Under the pieces are notes generated by a model. That model ran no database searches. It was not told the DNA's origin and saw only the letters and a list, made by a program, of their open reading frames with translations. A stretch of 64,000 nt of DNA from DATARH01 sp963705325. GTDB lineage: Bacteria > Pseudomonadota > Alphaproteobacteria > ATCC43930 > CGMCC-115725. Positions within the stretch are counted from its first letter, which is position 1, and each line of letters starts with the position of its first letter. The stretch covers positions 62,001-126,000 of the forward strand of contig OY970069.1 of assembly GCA_963705325.1 (NCBI GenBank), in the 5' to 3' direction. A program made the translations under genes and the position numbers. Below are positions 32,336 through 41,276 of this stretch, piece by piece.

Positions 32336-33031
32336 ATGACGCCCGGAGTTCTTTATGGTCTGGGGCTGGGGCCCGGCGATCCCGAGCTGGTGACGCTAAA
32401 GGCGTTGCGCGTACTGCGAGCCGTGCCGGTCGTCGCTTATCCGTCGCCTGAAACCGGCGACAGCTTCGCCCGCGGCATCGTCGCCGAGTTTCTGAGCCCA
32501 AAGCAGCGCGAAGTGCGGATTGCCTTTCCGATGCGCCCCGGCCCCCTGCCGCACGCGATTTACGATGTCGCCGCGACGACGATCGCCGGCGAACTCGACC
32601 GCGGCGACGATGTTGCGTTCCTCTGCCAGGGCGATCCGTTTTTCTACGGCACGTTCGCGGCGGTATTCAGCCGGCTGGCGCCGCGCTACCGGGTCGAGGT
32701 GGTGCCCGGCGTATCGTCGCTCACCGCCTGCGCCGCCGCCGCCGGAATGCCGCTCGCTCAGCGTGACGAAACCGTGACCGTGATCCCCGCGACCCTCGCC
32801 GAAGATGAGCTTGCCCGCCGCCTCTCCGTCGCCGACGCAGCCGCGGTGATCAAACTGGGCCGTCACGCCGGCAAGCTGCGGCGCGTCCTGATCGAACTCG
32901 GCCGGCTCGACGACACCGTTTATGTCGAGCGCGCGACGCAATCGCGGCAACGCGTCGGCCGCTTCGCCGACATCGAGGCGGACAGCATTCCCTATTTCGC
33001 GATGGCGTTGGTGCGCGGCGGCAAGCGATGA
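32336..33031 (+). CDS. cobI: Precorrin-2 C20-methyltransferase
   Basis: The 231-residue tetrapyrrole methylase begins LYGLGLGPGDPELVTLKALRVL, has the second SAM motif CQGDPFFYGTFAAVF and the VPGVSSLTACAAAAGMPL block, all as in CobI/CbiL. It makes precorrin-3A. The ATG follows the GT39 stop by one base, and its stop overlaps the next ATG (ATGA), so cobI-cobJ-cobM are coupled. Confidence 0.95.
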   Translation: MTPGVLYGLGLGPGDPELVTLKALRVLRAVPVVAYPSPETGDSFARGIVAEFLSPKQREVRIAFPMRPGPLPHAIYDVAATTIAGELDRGDDVAFLCQGDPFFYGTFAAVFSRLAPRYRVEVVPGVSSLTACAAAAGMPLAQRDETVTVIPATLAEDELARRLSVADAAAVIKLGRHAGKLRRVLIELGRLDDTVYVERATQSRQRVGRFADIEADSIPYFAMALVRGGKR

Positions 33032-34833
33032 GGCAAAAGCTGCCGCAAGGCGCCGCCGTCGTCGTGCTGGGCACGAGCGCGGCGGCGATCGGCCGCCGGG
33101 TCTGTGATCTATTACCCGATGCGCGGCTGCACGGACCTCGCACAATCGCGGGAGACTGGGACGAAGCCTACGACCGCGCCGTGGCCCATATCGCCGATCT
33201 GTTCGCGGCGGGGCGGCCGATCGTCGGCGTTTGCGCGAGCGGCATCCTTATTCGCGCGCTGGCGCCTTATGTCGACGACAAGCGCGCCGAGCCGCCGGTT
33301 GTTGCCCTCGCGGAGGATGGTTCGGTCGCGGTTCCGCTGCTCGGTGGGCATCACGGCGCCAACCGGATCGCCCGCGCGCTGGCCGAAGCGCTGGGCGGCG
33401 CCGCAGCGATCACCACCGCTGGCGACCTTCGGCTCGGCCTCGCGCTCGACGAGCCGCCATCCGGCTGGCGCGTCGCTAACCCGGAACGGCTCAAACCCAT
33501 TGCCGCCGCGCTTATCGCCGGCGCGCCCGTCGCGTTGAGCGATGAACTTGGCTGTGGCGGCTGGCTGCGCGAGACGGGCGTGCCCTGGGCCGAAAACGCC
33601 GGGCCATCCGTCAGAGTGACCGATCGCCGCGTGACTGCCGACGAGACCGCGCTCGTTTTCCATCCACCGGTGTTGACCCTGGGTATCGGCTGCGAGCGCG
33701 GCTGCGATCCCCAGGAGATTGCCGAGCTCGCCAAGCAAAGCCTCGGCGAAGCAGGGCTCGCGGCCGAAGCGGTGAGTGCGGTGGTTTCGGTCGACTTGAA
33801 GCTCGCCGAGCCTGGCATTCACGCGCTCGCCGAGCGGCTGGACGTGCCGGCGCGTTTCTTTTCTGGCGAGCGCTTGCTCGACGAAACGCCGCGGCTCACG
33901 GAAAAGTCCGAGGCGGCGTTCCGCGCCACCGGCTGCTGGGGCGTCGCCGAGGGTGCAGCTTTGGCGGCGGCGGGTCCAGACGGCTCGCTGATCGTGCCCA
34001 AACGCAAGTCGCGGCGCGCGACCTGCGCCGTCGCCCGCGGCGCCGCCCCGATCGACGCCACGACGATCGGACGCCCGCGCGGCCGCCTCGCGATCATCGG
34101 CATCGGGCCGGGCGATGTGTCGTGGCGCACGCCCGAGGCGAGCGCATTCATTAGCGGGGCCAGCGACATCGTCGGCTACGGCCTCTACGTCGAACTCCTT
34201 GGTCGGGCCGCCTCCGGCAAGAAGGTGCACGCCATCGCCATCGGCGCCGAGGAGGAGCGCGCGCGGCTGGCTCTCGATCTTGCCGCGGCGGGCAAAAACG
34301 TCGCGCTCATATCGTCGGGAGATGCCGGCATTTACGGGTTGGCGGCGCTGGTGTTCGAGTTTCTCGACAGGGAGCAACGCCGCGATTGGGCGGCGGTGGA
34401 GATCGTCGTGTCGCCGGGGGTGAGCGCGATGCAGGCAGCAGCAGCCCGCGCTGGCGCGCCGCTTGGACATGATTTCTGCGCGATCTCGCTCTCCGATCTG
34501 ATGACGCCGTGGCCAACGATCCGCGCTCGCCTCGAGGCCGCGGCGGCGGGCGATTTTGTCGTGGCGCTCTACAATCCCCGCTCGCTCCGCCGCTCCTCCC
34601 AGCTGGCCGAGGCGGCGAACATCCTTCTCGCGCGTCGCCGGCCGGAAACCCCCACCCTGATCGCGCGCAATCTCGGGCGCGCCGGCGAGAGCTGGCGGGT
34701 CGCATCGCTGGACAGCCTCGGCGAAGCCGATATCGACATGCTGACCATCGTCATCGTCGGCAACAGCACCACCCGGGTGATCGACGGCGATCCGCCGCGG
34801 CTTTATACGCCACGCGGCTACGGCAAAAAGTGA
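33028..34833 (+). CDS. cobJ: CbiG-CobJ fusion: precorrin hydrolase-like domain plus precorrin-3B C17-methyltransferase
   Basis: The 601-residue fusion has a CbiG part at residues 1 to about 340: VCASGILIRALAPYVDDKRAEPPVVALAEDGSVAVPLLGGHHGANRIA, then the CbiG_C region LTLGIGCERGCDPQEIAELA. A complete CobJ/CbiH methylase starts at about 352 (LAIIGIGPGDVSWRTPEA, SSGDAGIYGLAALVFE, VALYNPRS). CobJ contracts the ring and methylates C17. CbiG opens the lactone and releases the C20 fragment as acetaldehyde in the anaerobic route. The fusion places ring contraction and fragment release in one polypeptide. Its stop overlaps the GTG of cobM. Confidence 0.95.
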   Translation: MRQKLPQGAAVVVLGTSAAAIGRRVCDLLPDARLHGPRTIAGDWDEAYDRAVAHIADLFAAGRPIVGVCASGILIRALAPYVDDKRAEPPVVALAEDGSVAVPLLGGHHGANRIARALAEALGGAAAITTAGDLRLGLALDEPPSGWRVANPERLKPIAAALIAGAPVALSDELGCGGWLRETGVPWAENAGPSVRVTDRRVTADETALVFHPPVLTLGIGCERGCDPQEIAELAKQSLGEAGLAAEAVSAVVSVDLKLAEPGIHALAERLDVPARFFSGERLLDETPRLTEKSEAAFRATGCWGVAEGAALAAAGPDGSLIVPKRKSRRATCAVARGAAPIDATTIGRPRGRLAIIGIGPGDVSWRTPEASAFISGASDIVGYGLYVELLGRAASGKKVHAIAIGAEEERARLALDLAAAGKNVALISSGDAGIYGLAALVFEFLDREQRRDWAAVEIVVSPGVSAMQAAAARAGAPLGHDFCAISLSDLMTPWPTIRARLEAAAAGDFVVALYNPRSLRRSSQLAEAANILLARRRPETPTLIARNLGRAGESWRVASLDSLGEADIDMLTIVIVGNSTTRVIDGDPPRLYTPRGYGKK

Positions 34834-35591
34834 CGGTGCATTTCATCGGCGCCGGACCCGGCGCCGCCGACCTCATCACACTGCGTGGCTTGCGCCTGAT
34901 CGAGACCTGCCCGGTTTGTCTTTATGCCGGGTCGCTGGTGCCGGCGGAGATCGTCGCCGCCGCCCCATTGGGCGCGCGGGTGATCGATACCGCATCGCTC
35001 ACCCTCGACGAGATCATCGCCGAGATCGAAGCCGCGCATTACGCCGGACACGACGTCGCCCGGGTACATTCCGGCGATCCTTCGCTCTATGGCGCGATCG
35101 CCGAGCAGATGCGCCGGCTGGACCGTCTCGGCATCCCCTATGACGTCACGCCCGGCGTCCCCGCCTTCGCGGCGGCGGCGGCGGCGCTGCGGCGCGAGCT
35201 GACGTTGCCCGGCATCGCGCAGACGATCATCCTCACCCGCACGGCCACGCGCGCCTCGGCGATGCCGCCGGGCGAGGAGCTGGGTCGGCTCGCTGCCACC
35301 GGCGCGACCCTGGCGATCCACCTGTCGATCACCAACCTGGCCCGGGTGGTGCGCGAGCTTATTCCGCGATACGGCGCCGAATGCCCGGCCGTAGTCGCCT
35401 ATCGGGTGAGCTGGCCAGACGAATTACTGATCCGCGGCACGCTGGCAACGATCCGCGATCAGGTCAAGGCGGCCGGCATCACGCGGACGGCCCTGATACT
35501 GGTGGGGCCCACCCTAGCGGCGGAGGGATGCGACAGCCGGCTTTACGCACCCGATCACCATCACGTCATGCGTCCCCGGCGAGGCGGATAG
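34830..35591 (+). CDS. cobM: Precorrin-4 C11-methyltransferase
   Basis: The 253-residue methylase has VHFIGAGPGAADLITLRGLRLI, CLYAGSLVP, HSGDPSLYGAIAEQMRRL and the VTPGVPAFAAAAAALRRELTLPG block typical of CobM/CbiF. It produces precorrin-5. The start is GTG at 34830, overlapping the cobJ stop. An upstream longer frame is a shadow of cobJ. Confidence 0.95.
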   Translation: MTVHFIGAGPGAADLITLRGLRLIETCPVCLYAGSLVPAEIVAAAPLGARVIDTASLTLDEIIAEIEAAHYAGHDVARVHSGDPSLYGAIAEQMRRLDRLGIPYDVTPGVPAFAAAAAALRRELTLPGIAQTIILTRTATRASAMPPGEELGRLAATGATLAIHLSITNLARVVRELIPRYGAECPAVVAYRVSWPDELLIRGTLATIRDQVKAAGITRTALILVGPTLAAEGCDSRLYAPDHHHVMRPRRGG

Positions 35592-35596
35592 CGGCT

Positions 35597-36190
35597 CTAG
35601 CGCTTATGCGCTTGGGCATCCTTGAGCAGCACGATCAGCGCCTGCCGATGGCTGTCGAGCGCCCAGCCGAGCGCGTCGCGCCCGGTGTAATCCGACTTGT
35701 TGGGGTTGGCGCCGCGGCTCAGCAGCATGCGGACCATCTCGACCTGCCCATCCTTGGCCGCGACCATCAGCGCGGTCATGCCGTCCTTGTTGTCGGCGTC
35801 GACCTGCGCGCCAACGTCGATTAGCAGCTTGGCCATCTCGAGGTGGTTGTGGTCGGCGGCATAGATCAGCGGCGTGTTGCCGAGATTGTCGCGAGGGTCG
35901 ATCCGCGCCCCCGCTTTGATGAGGATCGCGGCGATCTGGAGATTGCCGTTGATCGCCGCGGTATGAAGGCCCGTGCGCTGCGTGTCGTCCTCGGTCTGGT
36001 TGGCGTTGTTGCCGCTCGTCAGCAACGCGCGCACCCTGGCGACGTCGTTGGATTCGGCTGCCCGCGCGACATTGTTGTAATAGCCACCGAACGGATTGAG
36101 CGATGAGCTCAGGTCGGCCCTTGCCGTCGGCGCGACAGAGATGAGGGTCAACCCCGCCACCGCAAAGGCCATCCCGAGCCGGGCCATCAT
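35597..36190 (-). CDS. Periplasmic ankyrin-repeat protein
   Basis: The 197-residue protein has a Sec signal peptide (MMARLGMAFAVAGLTLISVAPTARA). Four to five ankyrin repeats follow from about residue 40 (TGLHTAAINGNLQIAAILIKAGA, NTPLIYAADHNHLEMAKLLIDVGA, MTALMVAAKDGQVEMVRMLLSRGA). Such proteins mediate protein contacts, and the partner is unknown. Its start overlaps the cobK stop, so it is the third gene of the cbiD-cobK unit. Confidence 0.88.
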   Translation of the reverse strand: MMARLGMAFAVAGLTLISVAPTARADLSSSLNPFGGYYNNVARAAESNDVARVRALLTSGNNANQTEDDTQRTGLHTAAINGNLQIAAILIKAGARIDPRDNLGNTPLIYAADHNHLEMAKLLIDVGAQVDADNKDGMTALMVAAKDGQVEMVRMLLSRGANPNKSDYTGRDALGWALDSHRQALIVLLKDAQAHKR

Positions 36191-36966
36191 GAGCTCCTTC
36201 TCGCTTCAGGCTGTTCGTCGAGACCGGAGAGCCAGTCGATGGCGCCCTCGACCGTATTGACCGAGAGGCCGCGCTCTGGGGGCGGTCGCCGCACCATGAT
36301 CACCGGCAGGCTCAATTCCCGCGCCGCGACGAGCTTCGCTTCGGTCGCCGCGCCGCCGCTCGCCTTACAGATCAGCACGTCGATAGCCTTCATCTGCAGC
36401 AGGTGCCGCTCGTCAGCCAGCGCGAACGGGCCGCGGCCGAGCACGACCTCGTGAAAACGCAGCGGCAGCGGATGACGCGGCGGATCGATCATCCGCACGA
36501 CGAAGCGAACGCCAGTCGCCGGCGCGAACGCCTCGACCTCTCCGGCGCCGACTGTCAGGAACGCCCGCCGACCGACCCGACCGACAATCTGCGCCGCGGC
36601 CTCGAGGCTCTCGACCTCGATCCAGCGGTCAAGCGGATGGCGCCGCCAGGGCGGCCGCAGCAGCAACAGCCGCGGCACGCCGAACTGATCGCAGGCGAGC
36701 CGGGCCGCGCGCGAAATATCGGCGGCGAAAGGGTGGGTCGCGTCGATCAGCCGGTCGATCTCTTGATCGACGAGATATTTGGCCAACCCCTGGGCACCAC
36801 CGAAACCGCCGATCCTGACCTGGCCGGGAATCGGCCCTGGCCGGCTCGTCCGTCCGGCCAGCGCGGTCGTTACCTCGATGCGGTCGCCGAAGTTGGCGAG
36901 CACCGACCGCGCCAACGTCGCGGCCTCGCCGGTACCGCCGAGGATGAGGAGCCGCCTGACGCTCAC
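36187..36966 (-). CDS. cobK: Precorrin-6A reductase
   Basis: The 259-residue NAD(P)H-dependent reductase reduces the macrocycle of precorrin-6A. It begins VRRLLILGGTGEAATLA (nucleotide-binding loop), followed by IDATHPFAADISRAARLACD, FLTVGAGEVEAF and the C-terminal CKASGGAATEAKLVAARELSLPVIMVRRP. These are all CobK/CbiJ signatures. The start is a GTG at 36966 overlapping the cbiD stop. Confidence 0.94.
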   Translation of the reverse strand: MSVRRLLILGGTGEAATLARSVLANFGDRIEVTTALAGRTSRPGPIPGQVRIGGFGGAQGLAKYLVDQEIDRLIDATHPFAADISRAARLACDQFGVPRLLLLRPPWRRHPLDRWIEVESLEAAAQIVGRVGRRAFLTVGAGEVEAFAPATGVRFVVRMIDPPRHPLPLRFHEVVLGRGPFALADERHLLQMKAIDVLICKASGGAATEAKLVAARELSLPVIMVRRPPPERGLSVNTVEGAIDWLSGLDEQPEARRSS

Positions 36967-38051
36967 GCGCCGACCCGCGCGAGAAAATCGCCGCCGCGGT
37001 CGACAATCGCGACCTCGATGGCAGTCGCGCCCGACAGAGTCGCGAGCGCCACCGCACGCGCGCGCCGCGCAACACCGTCGGCCAGCGCGCCTCGCCACCA
37101 ACCCGCCGCATCGAGCACGGCGCCGGCGGTTTCGGCGCCGCGTGCGGCGGCGCGCGTGCCGTCGTCCGCGCCGGCCGAGGCGAGGATTTCGCACAGGAGG
37201 TCCGGGTCGACTTGGCTCGTGCTCGAATGCAGATCGAGATGCCCGGCGGCGAGCTTCGCCATCTTGGCGAAGCCACCCGCGAGCGTCAGCCGCGCGACCG
37301 GGCACCGCCGAAGATATTTGAGCGTACCGCCGACAAAGTCGCCCATGTCGATCAGCGCGTGGTCGGGCAGCGCGTAGAAGCGCTGTACGGCCCGCTCCGA
37401 CGTGGCGCCGGTCGCGGCGGCGATATGATCGAACCCGGCGGCGCGGGCAACGTCGATGCCGCGCTGGATCGAGTGAATCCAGGACGCGCAGGAATAGGGC
37501 ACGACGATCCCGGTGGTGCCCAGGATCGACAGCCCGCCGACGATGCCAAGCCGCGCGTTCATTGTTTTCTCGGCGAGGCGCTCGCCGCCGGGAATCGAGA
37601 GAGTTACCGTCACATCTGGCGGCGGCGCGCCATTGGCTTCCGCGAGGTCGGCCAGCATCTCGCGGATCATGGCCCGCGGCGCCGGGTTAATCGCTGGTTC
37701 GCCAACGCCTAGCTGCAGCCCCGCTCGGGTCACGGTGCCGACCCCCTTGCCGGCGGCAAAAGCGACGCCCGAGCCGACCGACGCCCAAGTCACCTCGGCG
37801 ACAATCGTCGCGCCATGCGTGACATCGGGATCATCGCCCGCGTCCTTGACGACGCCGGCCCGGGCGCGCGCGCCATCCAACTCGGCAAGCGCCAGCGGAA
37901 AACTGGGTTGCTGGCCACGCGGCAGGCGGATGGTCACCGGGTCGGGGAAGTCACCGGTCAGGAGCGCGGCGAAGGCGGCCCGCGCCGCCGCCGCGGCGCA
38001 AGCACCGGTGGTCCATCCGCGGCGCAGCGTAGTGGCTTCCTGCCGTGCCAT
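36963..38051 (-). CDS. cbiD: Cobalt-precorrin-5B C1-methyltransferase CbiD
   Basis: The 362-residue protein has the CbiD signature RRGWTTGACAAAAARAA at the start, GVGTVTRAGLQLGVGEPAINPAPRAMI, and the GGLSILGTTGIVVPYS block. CbiD methylates C1 in the anaerobic pathway. In the aerobic route that job belongs to CobF, for which I see no gene in the window. Together with CbiG this suggests a hybrid route. It is divergent from cobA, with only 44 bases between the starts. Confidence 0.95.
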   Translation of the reverse strand: MARQEATTLRRGWTTGACAAAAARAAFAALLTGDFPDPVTIRLPRGQQPSFPLALAELDGARARAGVVKDAGDDPDVTHGATIVAEVTWASVGSGVAFAAGKGVGTVTRAGLQLGVGEPAINPAPRAMIREMLADLAEANGAPPPDVTVTLSIPGGERLAEKTMNARLGIVGGLSILGTTGIVVPYSCASWIHSIQRGIDVARAAGFDHIAAATGATSERAVQRFYALPDHALIDMGDFVGGTLKYLRRCPVARLTLAGGFAKMAKLAAGHLDLHSSTSQVDPDLLCEILASAGADDGTRAAARGAETAGAVLDAAGWWRGALADGVARRARAVALATLSGATAIEVAIVDRGGDFLARVGA

Positions 38052-38095
38052 AGAATGATCTTAGCAAAACCCACACGGCTGGCTACCTTCCGACA

Positions 38096-38884
38096 ATGAT
38101 CAACATGCAACGGCTGCGCCTCCCCGAGATGGCGCGAGGTAGCGTCTGGCTGGTCGGCGCCGGGCCGGGCGACCCGGGCCTCCTTTCGGTGCTCGCCCTT
38201 CATGCGCTGAGAGAGGCCGATGTCATCGTGTACGACGCGCTGGTCGATCCATGCATCCTGGAACTGGCCAAGCCCAGCGCGGCGCTCGAGGATGCGGGCA
38301 AACGCGGCGGACGACCGTCGCCCCGCCAGCCGGATATCTCCGCTCGACTCATCGCTCTGGCTCGCGAGGGAAAGCGGGTGCTGCGGCTCAAGGGCGGCGA
38401 CCCATGCGTGTTCGGCCGCGGCGGCGAGGAAGCGCTGGCGCTGGCCGCTTCCGGCATCCCGTTCCGCATCGTGCCCGGGATCACCGCGGCGATCGGCGGG
38501 CTCGCTTATGCCGGCATCCCGCTGACGCATCGCGGCATCAACTCGGCGGTAACGCTCATCACCGGGCACAACAGCGACGGAGCAGTTCCCGGCGAGGAAC
38601 ACAGCGCGCCCGATTGGACGGCGATCGCCAAGGGTTCGCCGGTCATCGTGCTCTACATGGCCCTCACCCATCTCGGCGACATCGCCGAGCGCCTGATCGC
38701 CGCCGGCCGGCCGGCGGCCGAAGGGGTCGCGATCGTCAGCAAGGCGACCACGCCGGCGCAGCGCGTTGTCATCACTACGCTGGACCGAGCCGCTTCCGTC
38801 GCCGCGACGGTGGAGAGTCCAGCAATCATCGCCATCGGCGAGGTGGCGCGGCTGCATCAAACGCTCGCCTGGTTCGACCCGTGA
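38096..38884 (+). CDS. cobA: Uroporphyrinogen-III C-methyltransferase (SUMT)
   Basis: The 262-residue enzyme methylates C2 and C7 of uroporphyrinogen III to give precorrin-2, the branch point to B12 and sirohaem. Intact motifs are VWLVGAGPGDPGLLSVLALHAL, ADVIVYDALV, RLKGGDPCVFGRGGEEALAL and VPGITAAIGGLAYAGIPLTHRG. This makes it the functional counterpart of the degenerate protein at 2444. The stop overlaps the GTG of cobB. Confidence 0.95.
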   Translation: MINMQRLRLPEMARGSVWLVGAGPGDPGLLSVLALHALREADVIVYDALVDPCILELAKPSAALEDAGKRGGRPSPRQPDISARLIALAREGKRVLRLKGGDPCVFGRGGEEALALAASGIPFRIVPGITAAIGGLAYAGIPLTHRGINSAVTLITGHNSDGAVPGEEHSAPDWTAIAKGSPVIVLYMALTHLGDIAERLIAAGRPAAEGVAIVSKATTPAQRVVITTLDRAASVAATVESPAIIAIGEVARLHQTLAWFDP

Positions 38885-40206
38885 GCGGTAGGGGGCTTAT
38901 CCTCGCCGCACCGAAATCGGGCAGCGGCAAGACGCTGATCACCGCGGGGCTGCTGCGATACCTTAGGAGTCGCGGAATCAAGGTCGCGGCTGCCAAGGCC
39001 GGTCCCGACTACATCGACCCGACATTCCATGCACTGGCGACCGGCTCGGCCGGCTTCAATCTGGACCCCTGGGCAATGCGCCCTACGACGCTGATCGGCC
39101 TCGTGGCAGAGCTGGAGACGTCTGCCGAGATCGTGTTGTGCGAAGGGGTGATGGGTTTGTTCGACGGCGCCGGGCCGCATGGCGAAGCCGGCTCGACCGC
39201 CGAGCTGGCGCGCCTTACCGGCTGGCCGGTTGTGTTCGTCGTGGACTGCAGCGGGCAGGGCGCCTCGGTCGCCGCCCTTGTCGCCGGTTTCGCCGGTCAC
39301 GATCCCGAGGTGCCGCTCGCCGGTGTGATCCTCAACCGGGTCGCCAGCGAACGGCACCGCGCGCTGCTGACCGAGGCAATCGCGCGGCATCTGCCGTGCC
39401 TGCCGGTCCTCGGCGCGATGCTGCAGGACAAAGCGCTAACCATCGCCTCGCGCCATCTCGGCCTCATCCCCGCAGTGGAAGACGGCGAGACGATCGAGAC
39501 TTTGATCGCACATGCCGCGGCGCAAATCGCCAAATTCGACTTCGACCGGCTACTCGCGCTGGCCCGTCCTTCGCGCGGCGGCGCGACAGGCGACGCTCCC
39601 GGCCTGCCGCCGATCGGACAACACATCGCCGTCGCCAGGGACGATGCATTCCTATTCGCCTATGAGGCCACCTTGTCGGGTTGGCGACGGCAAGGCGCCA
39701 AAATCTCGTTCTTTTCGCCGCTCGGCGATGAGGCGCCCTGCGTCGACGCGGATGCGATCTATCTCCCGGGGGGCTATCCCGAACTGCATGCCGGCCGGCT
39801 GGCCTCGACGTCGCGCTTTCTCGGCGCGCTGCGCGAAGCCGCCGCCACGGGCAAGACTCTCTATGGCGAGTGCGGGGGCTACATGATGCTGGGTGAAGCG
39901 CTGATCGACGGGACCGGCGCGGCGCATCGCATGGCCGGCCTATTGCCGCTGGTAACGAGTTTCGCCGAGCCGAAGCGGCACCTCGGCTACCGCCAAGCGA
40001 CCTTGCTCGATCCAGGGCCGCTCGGGGCGGCCGGCGCTCGGTTCCGCGGCCACGAATTCCACTACGCCAGCGTCGTCGAGGAGGGCGACGCCGACCCGCT
40101 CTTCGCGATCTCAGACGCGAGCGGCAACGATCTCGGGCATGCCGGACTGCGGCGTGGCCCAGTCGCCGGGTCGTTCATCCACCTGATCGACCGCGAGGGC
40201 GGTTAG
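38881..40206 (+). CDS. cobB: Cobyrinic/hydrogenobyrinic acid a,c-diamide synthase
   Basis: The 441-residue glutamine amidotransferase amidates the a and c carboxylates. P-loop APKSGSGKTLITAGLLRYL, KAGPDYIDPTFH and EGVMGLFDG belong to the ATPase half. ADAIYLPGGYPELHA and LYGECGGYMMLGEAL (catalytic Cys) belong to the glutaminase, and FRGHEFHYA to the C-terminal His region. The start is a GTG at 38881 overlapping the cobA stop. The 3' end overlaps the convergent ugpC gene by 4 bases. Confidence 0.95.
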   Translation: MSGRGLILAAPKSGSGKTLITAGLLRYLRSRGIKVAAAKAGPDYIDPTFHALATGSAGFNLDPWAMRPTTLIGLVAELETSAEIVLCEGVMGLFDGAGPHGEAGSTAELARLTGWPVVFVVDCSGQGASVAALVAGFAGHDPEVPLAGVILNRVASERHRALLTEAIARHLPCLPVLGAMLQDKALTIASRHLGLIPAVEDGETIETLIAHAAAQIAKFDFDRLLALARPSRGGATGDAPGLPPIGQHIAVARDDAFLFAYEATLSGWRRQGAKISFFSPLGDEAPCVDADAIYLPGGYPELHAGRLASTSRFLGALREAAATGKTLYGECGGYMMLGEALIDGTGAAHRMAGLLPLVTSFAEPKRHLGYRQATLLDPGPLGAAGARFRGHEFHYASVVEEGDADPLFAISDASGNDLGHAGLRRGPVAGSFIHLIDREGG

Positions 40207-41267
40207 AGCCGCTTGCCGGTCTCCGCGTCGAACAGATGAACGTGCTCCGGGCGCACGGCAAAGCGGAGGGTCTCGCCGAGCGGCGGGTTGATCGTGCCCG
40301 GGGTGCGCGCGGTCACCACGATGCCTCCTTGGTCCGTTGGGCCGCCGAGCTTGCCGTGGACGATCGTGTCGGCGCCGAGCCGTTCCAGCAAATCGACGGT
40401 CAGCGGCAGCTGCCCGTCCAGCGCCAACTCCAAGTGCTCGGGCCGCAGCCCGACCAACACGGCGCGGCCGGCACTGTCACGGTGCGCCGCCGGCAGGGTG
40501 CAATTGCCAATGACGGCCCCGGTATCGTCGAGCCGGCCCTGGATGAGGTTCATGGCCGGCGAGCCGATAAAACCGGCGACGAAGGCGGTCGCCGGACGCT
40601 CGTAGAGCTCGAGCGGGGGGCCGATCTGGTCGGCATTGCCGGCATTCATCACGATGAGCCGATCGGCCAGGGTCATCGCCTCGACCTGGTCGTGGGTCAC
40701 GTAGAGCGAGGTGGTGCCCAATTCCTGCTGCAGGCGCTTGATCTCGACCCGCATCTGCACCCGCAGCTTGGCGTCGAGATTGGACAGCGGCTCGTCGAAC
40801 AGAAACACCTTCGGATCGCGGACGATAGCGCGGCCCATTGCGACGCGCTGACGCTGACCACCGGAAAGCTGCCGCGGTTTGCGCTCGAGAAGCCCGTCGA
40901 GCTGGAGGATGCGGGCGGCGCGATCGACCCGGCGTCCGATCTCCTCGCGCGCCATGCCCCGCATCCGCAGGCCATAGGCCATGTTGTCGAAGCAGGTCAT
41001 GTGCGGATAGAGCGCGTAGTTCTGAAACACCATCGCGATGTCGCGGTCCTTCGGCTCGACCGCATTGACCACCTTCCCATCGATCGCCACCGTACCGGAG
41101 GTGACGTCTTCGAGCCCGGCGACCATGCGCAATAGGGTCGACTTCCCGCAACCCGACGGCCCGACCACAACCACCAGTTCGGCATCGGCGACGGCGCAGC
41201 TGACGCCGTGGACGACCTCGCGGTCGCCGTAGGACTTCTTGACATTGTCGAGTGTCAGCGTGGCCAT
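40203..41267 (-). CDS. ugpC: ABC transporter ATPase, UgpC/MalK type
   Basis: The 354-residue ATPase has Walker A GPSGCGKSTLL, signature LSGGQRQRVAMGRAI, Walker B VFLFDEPLSNLDAKLR and H-loop VTHDQ. A C-terminal TOBE/OB regulatory domain has RPEHLELAL and FAVRPEHVHLFD. These are features of carbohydrate and glycerol-3-phosphate (CUT1) importers. It is the last gene of the B-A-E-acetyltransferase-C operon. Confidence 0.93.
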   Translation of the reverse strand: MATLTLDNVKKSYGDREVVHGVSCAVADAELVVVVGPSGCGKSTLLRMVAGLEDVTSGTVAIDGKVVNAVEPKDRDIAMVFQNYALYPHMTCFDNMAYGLRMRGMAREEIGRRVDRAARILQLDGLLERKPRQLSGGQRQRVAMGRAIVRDPKVFLFDEPLSNLDAKLRVQMRVEIKRLQQELGTTSLYVTHDQVEAMTLADRLIVMNAGNADQIGPPLELYERPATAFVAGFIGSPAMNLIQGRLDDTGAVIGNCTLPAAHRDSAGRAVLVGLRPEHLELALDGQLPLTVDLLERLGADTIVHGKLGGPTDQGGIVVTARTPGTINPPLGETLRFAVRPEHVHLFDAETGKRL

Positions 41268-41276
41268 CTACCGTCC

